Part shown: piece by piece, positions 16,941 to 23,080 of the stretch
How positions within the stretch are numbered: position 1 is the stretch's first letter
How the letters are laid out: each line of letters starts with the position of its first letter
Program-made: the position numbers and the translations under genes
The notes under the pieces: model-generated
The model's database searches: none
Told to the model about the DNA's origin: nothing
Seen by the model: only the letters and a program-made list of their open reading frames with translations
Assembly (NCBI GenBank): GCA_014650415.1
Contig: BMUX01000009.1
Span: forward strand, 320,680-370,311
Direction of reading: 5' to 3'
Source: Streptomyces spiroverticillatus
GTDB lineage: Bacteria; Actinomycetota; Actinomycetes; Streptomycetales; Streptomycetaceae
DNA: 49,632 nucleotides

Positions 16941-17010
16941 CACAACGGCGCGGACGCCGTGAAGCCCTGAACACCCGTCCGGCCGACCAGGGATGAGCAA
17001 CAGTCAGGGC

Positions 17011-17030
17011 CCTTTCCCGTTCTGGAAAGG
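17011..17030. promoter_or_regulatory. Inverted repeat near the island's left end
   Basis: CCTTTCC, a 6-base spacer, then GGAAAGG. It lies just upstream of a TTGACC sequence (17039-17044) that could be the -35 of the island operon. It could be an operator or a hairpin protecting the operon from read-through from the severed helicase promoter. Confidence 0.35.
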
Positions 17031-17076
17031 CGTACCCCTTGACCTTGATCGTGCGGCGTCGAAGCATCGAAGACAC

Positions 17077-17099
17077 CCGAGTGGAACTGTTCCACTCGG
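17077..17099. promoter_or_regulatory. Perfect palindromic operator candidate of the island operon
   Basis: CCGAGTGGAAC and GTTCCACTCGG flank a single T, an 11-bp perfect dyad. It ends 22 bases before the first gene of the operon and would sit downstream of a possible promoter (TTGACC 17039-17044, AAGCAT 17062-17067, spacer 17). The arrangement fits repression by the helix-turn-helix protein encoded two genes downstream. Confidence 0.6.
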
Positions 17100-17121
17100 C
17101 TCCCGAGCGAGGGAGACGTCG

Positions 17122-17331
17122 ATGTTGCGGAAGCTGTCCGGTGACCCGGAGTGCAAGAACGGCACATGCCCGACCCTGTTCGTCACCGAAGACGAGAAGA
17201 ACTACGTCGTACAGGGCTACGTGATCACCGACCCCGAGCGGCTGGCGCAGCTACAGCTACCCGAAGGGGAGTCGGCGGTCCTGATCCCCCGTGCCGTCCT
17301 TGAGGAGTACTTCGCCCATGCTGACCGGTGA
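17122..17331 (+). CDS. Small island protein upstream of DUF6879
   Basis: A 69-residue protein starting MLRKLSGDPECKNGTCPTLF; GGGAGA lies about seven bases before the ATG. The Cys-x4-Cys pair near the N-terminus (PECKNGTCP) could bind metal. The rest (VTEDEKNYVVQGYVITDPER) looks like a compact beta-rich domain. Function unknown; small genes of this kind regularly precede DUF6879 genes in Streptomyces. An in-frame start at 16993 would add 43 residues covering the palindromic operator and is rejected. The 3' end overlaps the next start by 14 bases, indicating coupling. Confidence 0.75.
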   Translation: MLRKLSGDPECKNGTCPTLFVTEDEKNYVVQGYVITDPERLAQLQLPEGESAVLIPRAVLEEYFAHADR

Positions 17332-17827
17332 GGCTTTCGGGGCCCTCTTCGAGACCTTCGAGCGGACGGCATTCCGGCTGGAGACGCTGGACGAGTACGA
17401 CGTCGAAGAGGAGCGCGAGGAGATCGCGCGGTTCCTGGCGGGTGAGGACATGGGCCCCGATTGGGACGACAACCCGTGGGTGCGTTCCATGACCGACTGG
17501 GGCAAGCAGGTAGGGCGCGTGCACGTCCTCCGATCCCCGCTCACGGACTATCTGCGGTACGAGCTGGCGGCCTATCCCGGCAACATCAAGGCGGGGGAGA
17601 GCATCGGGATCGTTGATCTCGCAGACCAGGACGTGGCCGGTCTCCCGGACCATGACTTCTGGCTCTTCGACGACCGCGACGTGTACCGGATGCACTACAC
17701 GCCGGCGGGGGCGTTCGTTGGCGGGGAGCATCTTCCGCCGCATCGGCTCGACGAGTACCGGGCCTACCGTGACCGGGCCCTTGCCGTGGCCGTTCCGTTC
17801 GCCGACTACTGGGAGCGCCACCGCTGA
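17318..17827 (+). CDS. DUF6879 family protein
   Basis: Soluble acidic protein of 169 residues. Recognisable family stretches are LFETFERTAFRLETLDEYDV, VHVLRSPLTDYLRYELAAYP, GIVDLADQDVAGLPDHDFWL and the C-terminal FADYWERHR. DUF6879 proteins are paired in actinomycetes with Scr1-type helix-turn-helix regulators and may form the second part of a toxin-antitoxin-like or developmental switch; the activity is not established. The ATG at 17318 overlaps the upstream gene. Its TGA (17825-17827) overlaps the probable CTG start of the regulator. Confidence 0.85.
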   Translation: MLTGEAFGALFETFERTAFRLETLDEYDVEEEREEIARFLAGEDMGPDWDDNPWVRSMTDWGKQVGRVHVLRSPLTDYLRYELAAYPGNIKAGESIGIVDLADQDVAGLPDHDFWLFDDRDVYRMHYTPAGAFVGGEHLPPHRLDEYRAYRDRALAVAVPFADYWERHR

Positions 17828-18657
17828 TAGCAGACAGCCTTGGGGCAGCCCTGCGGACGCTACGAGAGGCATCGGGACTCACCGGTGACGTGGTCGCCCG
17901 TAGGGCCTCCATGTCTGCGGGGAAGCTGTCCAAGCTCGAAACCGGCAAGGTCCGGCCGACGGTGCAGGACGTCGACCTGATCATGACCGCGCTGGGCGTC
18001 TCCGATGCGGTGAAGGACGAGTTCCTGGCGACCGCCCGCGCAGAGGCGACGGAGGCGACTGCATGGCGTCTCCTGCGCCGTATGGGGCCGTGGAAGCACC
18101 AGCGGACCATCAAGGCAATCGAGGCCAGCACAACCACGCTCAGGCTGTTTCAGGGGCAGCTCATTCCGGGGCTGTTGCAGACGCCGGAGTACATGAGCGC
18201 CGTGTTCTCCCTGCCCCCGGCGCTCCCGGACGAGAGTCGGGCCAAGACCGTTGCTGCGCGCATGGAGCGACAAGCCGTTCTGTACGACGACGGGCGCTCG
18301 TTCCATTTCGTGATCTGTGAGCACGTGCTCCGGTGGCTGGTCAGTGAGCCGGTGATCATGGCTCTTCAGCTCGACCGGCTGGTTTCCCTGTCCCGACTCC
18401 CCAATCTCTCCGTGGGAGTTGTTCCACTGACCGGCCGTATGCCTGACTTCCCGATGACGTGCTTCAGCCTCCATGACGACCGCCTGGTGATCGTGGAGAC
18501 CTTTCACTCAGAGGTCACGACCAGAGACCCCAAAGACGTTGAGACGTACGTCGACACGTTCGAGCGGTTCGCCTCAGTGGCCCTCTACGGGGACGACATG
18601 AGAACCCTCGTGGAGTCCATCCGAGACGGATTCTTGCCCCAACAGGAAAGCCCCTAG
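17824..18657 (+). CDS. Scr1-type helix-turn-helix regulator (DUF5753)
   Basis: Predicted DNA-binding protein of up to 277 residues. An N-terminal Xre-type HTH reads LGAALRTLREASGLTGDVVA then SMSAGKLSKLETGKVRPTVQ. The C-terminal DUF5753 ligand-like domain has LFQGQLIPGLLQTPEYMSAV, the family signature, and VGVVPLTGRMPDFPMTCFSL. The first common start codon in frame is GTG at 17890, which would remove helix 1 of the HTH. The frame is open upstream to a CTG at 17824 that overlaps the TGA of the previous gene as CTGA, so I infer a coupled CTG start; ATA at 17827 is less likely. It may repress its own operon through the palindrome at 17077. Confidence 0.82.
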   Translation: MIADSLGAALRTLREASGLTGDVVARRASMSAGKLSKLETGKVRPTVQDVDLIMTALGVSDAVKDEFLATARAEATEATAWRLLRRMGPWKHQRTIKAIEASTTTLRLFQGQLIPGLLQTPEYMSAVFSLPPALPDESRAKTVAARMERQAVLYDDGRSFHFVICEHVLRWLVSEPVIMALQLDRLVSLSRLPNLSVGVVPLTGRMPDFPMTCFSLHDDRLVIVETFHSEVTTRDPKDVETYVDTFERFASVALYGDDMRTLVESIRDGFLPQQESP

Positions 18658-18720
18658 GACGCCTGATAAGCAGGGCGAACCATGGTTGTCATCCGACAGA
18701 CGACAACCGGCGGGACACCC

Positions 18721-18924
18721 ATGCTGAGTGACTACGAAGCAAGAAGGCCGACCACGTACCTGCTCAAGGAACCCCGGCTCGAACCCACGCCGATTCCAGG
18801 TTGCGGCGGGTGCCTGAGCATCTGCGTCAGACGTGAGAACTGTCGATCCGTCGGGGACTTCTCCGGGGTGTCCGACTGCAATGTCGAGCTGCGGGAACAC
18901 CAGGACGCCAGGCACTGCGCATGA
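18721..18924 (+). CDS. Cys-rich small island protein
   Basis: A 67-residue protein starting MLSDYEARRPTTYLLKEPRL. Its second half holds five cysteines (CGGCLSICVRRENC, SDC) and a final HCA, a spacing that suggests a zinc-binding or disulfide-bonded fold. Function unknown. The frame is open from 18682 but the ATG at 18721 looks the better start. Its TGA overlaps the ATG of the next small gene, so they are probably translated together, after the regulator gene 63 bases upstream. Confidence 0.65.
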   Translation: MLSDYEARRPTTYLLKEPRLEPTPIPGCGGCLSICVRRENCRSVGDFSGVSDCNVELREHQDARHCA

Positions 18925-19094
18925 CCAGCAAGAGGGCGCAGAAGAAGCCGGACTTCACGCTTCTGACCATCCGGGTGTCCCGAGATTCAGGGAAGACATG
19001 GGAGCCCAAGCGCGAAGTGCGGAGCAGCGAGAAGCTGGCCCCGCTCCCTATTGGTGCGTGGCCCATGTGCGAGTGCCCGCGCTGCCTCAAGTAG
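18921..19094 (+). CDS. 57-residue island protein with CxCxxC
   Basis: Short gene starting ATGA over the stop of the previous one: MTSKRAQKKPDFTLLTIRVS, then DSGKTWEPKREVRSSEKLAP, ending PMCECPRCLK. The basic N-terminus and the final Cys-x-Cys-x-x-Cys suggest a small metal- or nucleic-acid-binding protein. Function unknown. The overlap, the coding-like third positions and the hairpin about 80 bases after the stop support a real gene. Confidence 0.65.
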   Translation: MTSKRAQKKPDFTLLTIRVSRDSGKTWEPKREVRSSEKLAPLPIGAWPMCECPRCLK

Positions 19095-19171
19095 GCCCCG
19101 GACCCGTGGGGACGGCGGAGCGACACGGCCCCGCGATCCGGTGAAGGAAGCACCGTCAGGCTTCCTGCGCA

Positions 19172-19206
19172 GCCCCGTCGGTGTCGGTCGCCGGCGGGGC
19201 TTCTCC
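19172..19206 (+). terminator. Terminator of the DUF6879/regulator operon
   Basis: GCCCCGTCGG and CCGGCGGGGC form a 10-bp stem with one G-U pair and a 9-base loop, followed by TTCTCC. It lies 77 bases after the last small gene of the operon. Confidence 0.6.
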
Positions 19207-19431
19207 ATGCCAGCCATAGCCACCCCAATACCCGTACGGAATCCGGCTTGCTATACCTCTGCGGTGGCATAACCGCCCTCAAGGACCCCCTCCCCACCCC
19301 GTAACAGCGCCTAAAACCCACCCAGCGTGCGCACCGCGAGCTTGGGCCGGGATCGGCAGAAGGCGCATCCGCCGACCTTCGCCCCGCCCCGCCCCGCCCC
19401 ACACCCTGAACACCCCACACCCCGAGCAGTA

Positions 19432-19467
19432 GAGAGACCGCCCACCACAGACGGCAGACGGTCTCTC
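19432..19467 (-). terminator. Terminator of the resolvase gene
   Basis: GAGAGACCG and CGGTCTCTC form a perfect 9-bp stem around an 18-base loop, 12 bases beyond the stop of the leftward resolvase gene. Confidence 0.5.
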
Positions 19468-19479
19468 GGATTCGGTCGG

Positions 19480-20058
19480 TCACACGTCGTCGCTCAGCGC
19501 CCGGTACAACGTCGCGCGGGACACCTTGAGCACCTTGGCAATGGCCGTGACGCTCTCCCCCTTCGCGCGCCGGGAACGGGCCGCAGCGAGCTTGTCAGCG
19601 TCCATCACGGCCGGACGTCCACCGGTACGCCCCTGAGCCTTGGCAGCGTCCAGACCGGCCCGTGTGCGCTCCACGATCATGTCCCGCTCCAGCTCAGCGA
19701 ACGCCACCATCATCGTGAAGAAGAATTTTCCCTCACCCTTCGGGGAGTAGCTGCCCGCCAGCGTGCCCGTCAGGATGCGCAGGCTGATCCCACGGGCGTG
19801 CAAGTCCTCGGCGATCGTCAGAACATCCTTGGTGGAGCGCCCCAACCGGTCCAGCTTCCACACGCACAGTGTGTCGCCCTCCCGCATGTAGTCGAGAGCG
19901 GCTATCAGTCCCGCACGGTCGGCGTTCTTGCCCGATGCCTTGTCCTCAAAGACCCGCGTGCAACCCGCCTCACTCAGGGCGTCCGCCTGAAGCTGCGCAT
20001 CCTGCGCGTTGGTGCTGACTCGCTTGTAACCGACCAGGGTTCCCGTGTTCGTCGTCAT
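19480..20058 (-). CDS. Small serine recombinase (Tn3-type resolvase/invertase family)
   Basis: Site-specific recombinase of 192 residues. The catalytic N-terminal domain has YKRVSTNAQDAQLQ with the nucleophile Ser15, DKASGKNADRAGL, CVWKLDRLGRS and AELERDMIVERTRAGLDAAK, the classic small serine recombinase motifs including the Arg residues of the active site. The C-terminal HTH reads VTAIAKVLKVSRATLYRALS. The size and layout match resolvases rather than large integrases. A res-like array lies directly upstream (20067-20190), as in Tn3 elements, where resolvase binding also represses its own promoter. No good Shine-Dalgarno precedes the ATG. Confidence 0.92.
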   Translation of the reverse strand: MTTNTGTLVGYKRVSTNAQDAQLQADALSEAGCTRVFEDKASGKNADRAGLIAALDYMREGDTLCVWKLDRLGRSTKDVLTIAEDLHARGISLRILTGTLAGSYSPKGEGKFFFTMMVAFAELERDMIVERTRAGLDAAKAQGRTGGRPAVMDADKLAAARSRRAKGESVTAIAKVLKVSRATLYRALSDDV

Positions 20059-20066
20059 GCATGGAT

Positions 20067-20190
20067 CGTCTCAGAACCCGTCTCAGAACACCAGGGGTTT
20101 CAGGCATGTTCTGAGACGGGTTTTGCAACAGAGTTTCGGGGGCCCGGGGTGGTCGGCGGGACCGTCTCATAAACCATCGTTTGATAGACG
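20067..20190. other. res-like recombination site of the resolvase
   Basis: Distal part: a 28-bp site at 20163-20190 with half-sites CGTCTCATAAAC and GTTTGATAGACG around CATC, the length and half-site type of Tn3 res site I. Proximal part: AACCCGTCTCAGAACA (20075-20090) and its exact inverse TGTTCTGAGACGGGTT (20107-20122), plus an extra direct copy of CGTCTCAGAAC at 20067-20077. Together these are several CGTCT-headed half-sites between the start codon and 20190, consistent with a crossover site plus accessory sites. Confidence 0.7.
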
Positions 20191-20304
20191 CCCCGCCGAC
20201 CGTCACGCAGCGCAACACCCCGCACAAATGCCCTTAGTTGCCATGCGAGGGTTTTCCCTCCCTGCCGCGCAGGATCTGAGCAAGAGGGGGGTCACCCCCT
20301 GGGG

Positions 20305-21057
20305 TCACCCGGGAAGCAGCAGCAGCGGCTTCCACTCGTCCATCAACTGGTCCTTCTTCGAGCCGTTGCAGAGCACACAGACCACGCGCATGTTCGCCAC
20401 CGTAGACAGTCCGCCCCGCGATATCGGGATCACGTGATCGATCACCCCGCCCTCGGGCAGCGGAGCCGAGCAGTGGAAGCAGCCCGCATCTCCGTGAGCC
20501 GCACGCACCCGGCGCTGAAGCGTCACCCGGCGCGCTGCCGTGCGCTGCTTCTTCTGACACGAACTGCACACGCCATCACGGAACTTGAGGATCACGGGCG
20601 TACCGCAACGCCGACATGGAACCGGATCAGGCTTGGTCCGGGCGCGCTTACGGATGTACTCAGCGGCACGACTGCACGCATCCGAGCAGTACCGGCGGGC
20701 AGGCCCCCGAGACACACCCACAAGGTTCGAGCACTGCGGCCCCTGACACGGCCTGCGCGCCTCCACCTCCCGTCGCCGCTCCGCCACCTTCCGACGTTCA
20801 GCCCGGCGTGACTCCTCCACCTCCTCGGCGCACTGCTCGCAATACTTGGCCCACGCCTCACGACCGTGTGGCTTGTCGCAGCGATAGCACCGCGCAGGAC
20901 CAACGGCAGCACGCACCGCCTCACGGGCCTTACGCGCAGCCGTCTGCAACCGGGCCGACTCGACACACAACGGCGCGCCACATGTCGTGCGGGCGTCACG
21001 GGGGCGCTCCCCAAGGCACTCCGAACACGTCGCGCGCGTCTCCTCCAACGCCGACAC
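20305..21057 (-). CDS. HNH endonuclease with multiple zinc-finger Cys pairs
   Basis: Predicted nuclease of about 250 residues. The C-terminal HNH domain reads GVIDHVIPISRGGLSTVANM followed by RVVCVLCNGSKKDQLMDEW, giving the His pair, Asn and the CxxC and CFHC zinc-holding cysteines of the McrA-like type. The preceding 190 residues hold several further Cys pairs (CSEC, CYRC, CEQC, CQGPQC, CSDAC, CRRC, CSSC), so it probably has several zinc fingers for DNA binding. Target unknown. The frame opens at an ATG at 21075 without a ribosome-binding site; the GTG at 21057 follows GAGGGGTGG and is preferred. It lies downstream of the integrase in the same direction. Confidence 0.82.
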   Translation of the reverse strand: MSALEETRATCSECLGERPRDARTTCGAPLCVESARLQTAARKAREAVRAAVGPARCYRCDKPHGREAWAKYCEQCAEEVEESRRAERRKVAERRREVEARRPCQGPQCSNLVGVSRGPARRYCSDACSRAAEYIRKRARTKPDPVPCRRCGTPVILKFRDGVCSSCQKKQRTAARRVTLQRRVRAAHGDAGCFHCSAPLPEGGVIDHVIPISRGGLSTVANMRVVCVLCNGSKKDQLMDEWKPLLLLPG

Positions 21058-21075
21058 AACCCCACCCCTCATCAT

Positions 21076-21368
21076 TTTTGTTGATCATGAAACCCCTCGA
21101 CGAACCCCCTACAGGCCAGTAACCGCAAGGGTCAGCACCGGTCGCGGAACGGGGAGTAAAGAAGCAAAGGAGGCGCACGCAGACCGCACCCCCGCAACAC
21201 CACTCCGTCATCCCCCCGACAGAAACGTGACCGCCCCCGGCGCGCCCCCGACTGTATGCACGCGGACTGACACCCTCCACCGCATTCCCCGACGCCACAC
21301 ACACCCCCAGGAACGCCGAACGGCCCGCCACCGGGGAATCCCAGCAACGGGCCGCGAACGGCGCTCAG
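21076..21368. other. Gap between integrase and HNH genes
   Basis: About 290 bases with no convincing gene. It contains a possible integrase terminator, CGGCCCG at 21321-21327 and CGGGCCG at 21348-21354, and an A/T-richer patch near 21070-21090 that may hold the HNH promoter. Confidence 0.4.
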
Positions 21369-23009
21369 TCAGCCTCCGTACAACTCCACCTCCCGGGCCA
21401 CGGCACGCTGTATGACCGCTTCAACGTCCTTGCCGTCAGCGTCCGCACGGCGGATCTCGCCGTCCTCCCCGAAGTGGACCGTGAGGCGGGACGTGTCGAG
21501 CTTCGGTCCACCCTTGCGGGACATGCCGACTTCCACATACGTCCCGGCGTCCAGCAGCAAGTCCCGCTTGCCCGCCGTATCGGCGTCCTTCCAGTACTGC
21601 CCGTGGGTGCGGCCCGTCGGGACTGCCTCAACGCCCGCAGGCTTGGCAGTGCGCTGCTTCTCGTTCAGCGAGGCCAACCGCTCTTCCAACTTGGCGTACT
21701 GAGCCGCATATCGCGCCGCGCCTTCCTCTCCCTTGAAGAGACCACGGTCATAGCGGTCCTTCTCCAGGTCACCCAGCGCTTCTCGGGCCTGCCGGATCTG
21801 CGGGCGGAAGTCCTCCCCTGCGTGCTCCACCATGAGCACCACAGGGAGTGCGCCGAAGCTCGTGAGGAATCGGTCCGCGACGTACTGCTCCATGCCCTCA
21901 CCAGCGATGCTCACGCCGTAACAGGTGCTCTCCGTGCCCGCTTGGAGCGCCTTCAACCGGCCGATGCAGCGATACCGGGTCCGCCCCTTGGCGACGTACG
22001 TGTACATCCGTGTCTTGCACACCGCGCAGTACACGACCCCCCGGAGCAGCGACGTACCTTCCCTCCGACGGTCACCGGGGTTGGCCCGCCGGCCCAACTC
22101 GTCCTGCAACTCCTGCCACGTGTCCGTGCTGAGAATCGGCGTGCGGCCGACCATGGGCAGCCCGTCCGTCATCAGGATCGGCTTGCCGTCCTCGATGACC
22201 TGGCCCAGCAACTGGGGGTTGGTCAGCAGGCTGCGCAGCGTGGACGTGTACCACTGCTTCGAGTCGCTGCGCTTGCCCGTGGTCTGCCGGGACGAGTGGC
22301 CGGGCGAGGGTTTGTCCGACGCGGTGAGGTCCGTTGCGATCTTGAGGAGTGAGTCCTTGTTCAGGACCCGCTTCACGATCCCGTGGATGGTCTCCGCTTC
22401 CTCCGGGTTGACCTCCAGGACTTTCCCGGCACCCTCGGGGTTCGGGACCACGCGGTATCCGTACGGCACCCTGCCGCCCGTGTAGCGCCCTTCCCGGCGC
22501 AGGTGCTCGTGAGCGCTGGAGACACGCATGCCGATGGTGTCTGACTCCAGCTCTGCAAAGACCGCGATCACCTTCGCCATGGCGCGCCCCATCGACGACG
22601 TGAGGTCCAACGGCTCACTGGCCGACGCAAGCGCCACACTCGCGCTCTGCGTGACCTTCATGATCTCGGCGAAGTCCACCGTGGACCTGGCCAAGCGGTC
22701 GATCTTGAAGAACACGATCACGTCGAAATCGGCGAGCCGCGACAGCACCCTTTGCAGCCCCGGACGATCCAGCCCACGGGAATAGCCGGAGACGTCGATG
22801 TCTTCTTCTACTGCGACGACGTTCCAGCCCCTGGCCTTGCACAACGCCTCGCACGCAGAGCGCTGACGCTCGGGCGAGGTAGACTCTTCCGTTTCGCGTG
22901 AAAGTCGTACGTAGATGGCGGCGCGCATTCCCTGCGCACTTGCGGAGACGCCCTGAGAGCGTCGAGCACGGGGCAAAGCCCGCGCCGTTGCGGGTGTGTT
23001 GTCCGTCAC
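21369..23009 (-). CDS. int: Large serine integrase of the island
   Basis: Site-specific integrase of 546 residues of the phiC31-like large serine recombinase class. The catalytic domain shows YVRLSRETEES with nucleophile Ser37, IDVSGYSRGLDRPGLQRVL, VIVFFKIDRLARSTVDFAEI and AELESDTIGMRV. The recombinase domain follows (GGRVPYGYRVVPN onward), then a zinc ribbon (GVVYCAVCKTRMY with a later Cys pair), and a coiled-coil segment (KLEERLASLNEKQRT). It starts 40 bases from the right junction core, the usual place of an integrase beside attP. The GTG at 23009 follows TAGGATCG; an internal ATG at 22928 is an alternative. In the integrated state little room remains for its promoter. Confidence 0.93.
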   Translation of the reverse strand: MTDNTPATARALPRARRSQGVSASAQGMRAAIYVRLSRETEESTSPERQRSACEALCKARGWNVVAVEEDIDVSGYSRGLDRPGLQRVLSRLADFDVIVFFKIDRLARSTVDFAEIMKVTQSASVALASASEPLDLTSSMGRAMAKVIAVFAELESDTIGMRVSSAHEHLRREGRYTGGRVPYGYRVVPNPEGAGKVLEVNPEEAETIHGIVKRVLNKDSLLKIATDLTASDKPSPGHSSRQTTGKRSDSKQWYTSTLRSLLTNPQLLGQVIEDGKPILMTDGLPMVGRTPILSTDTWQELQDELGRRANPGDRRREGTSLLRGVVYCAVCKTRMYTYVAKGRTRYRCIGRLKALQAGTESTCYGVSIAGEGMEQYVADRFLTSFGALPVVLMVEHAGEDFRPQIRQAREALGDLEKDRYDRGLFKGEEGAARYAAQYAKLEERLASLNEKQRTAKPAGVEAVPTGRTHGQYWKDADTAGKRDLLLDAGTYVEVGMSRKGGPKLDTSRLTVHFGEDGEIRRADADGKDVEAVIQRAVAREVELYGG

Positions 23010-23030
23010 GGGACGATCCTACTTCCGGAG

Positions 23031-23080
23031 GTATGTGTGTCCTGCCTGATCGTCCAGAGCGACAAGACGCTCCTCCTCGA
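23031..23080. other. attR: right island junction
   Basis: Core ATCGTCCA at 23049-23056. Island sequence (GGTATGTGTGTCCTGCCTG) lies to the left and the helicase coding sequence (GAGCGACAAGACG) to the right. Joining this left arm to the island side of attL gives arms CCTGATCGT and ACGATCAGG around CCAT, with further dyad matches outward (18 of 25 positions by my count). That is the expected symmetry of a serine-integrase attP. Confidence 0.82.

Larger units (their letters stand above)
19095..19479. other. Convergent gap inside the island
   Basis: No gene seen between the rightward operon and the leftward resolvase. It contains two hairpins, listed separately, and a GCCCC microrepeat (19381-19400). 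The middle part, around 19235-19320, is noticeably less GC-rich than the flanking chromosome. Confidence 0.5.

Noticed and set aside
16900..16990. tRNA gene as integration target at the island's left edge
   Set aside because: No cloverleaf or TTCGA arm is visible; the junction lies in a protein-coding gene and the integrase is a large serine type, which commonly uses protein genes.
16993..17121. Longer N-terminus for the first island gene
   Set aside because: It would encode the palindromic operator and promoter, while the ATG at 17122 has a good ribosome-binding site.
19381..19400. GCCCC microrepeat as a structured element
   Set aside because: Short simple repeat expected at this GC content; nothing ties it to function.
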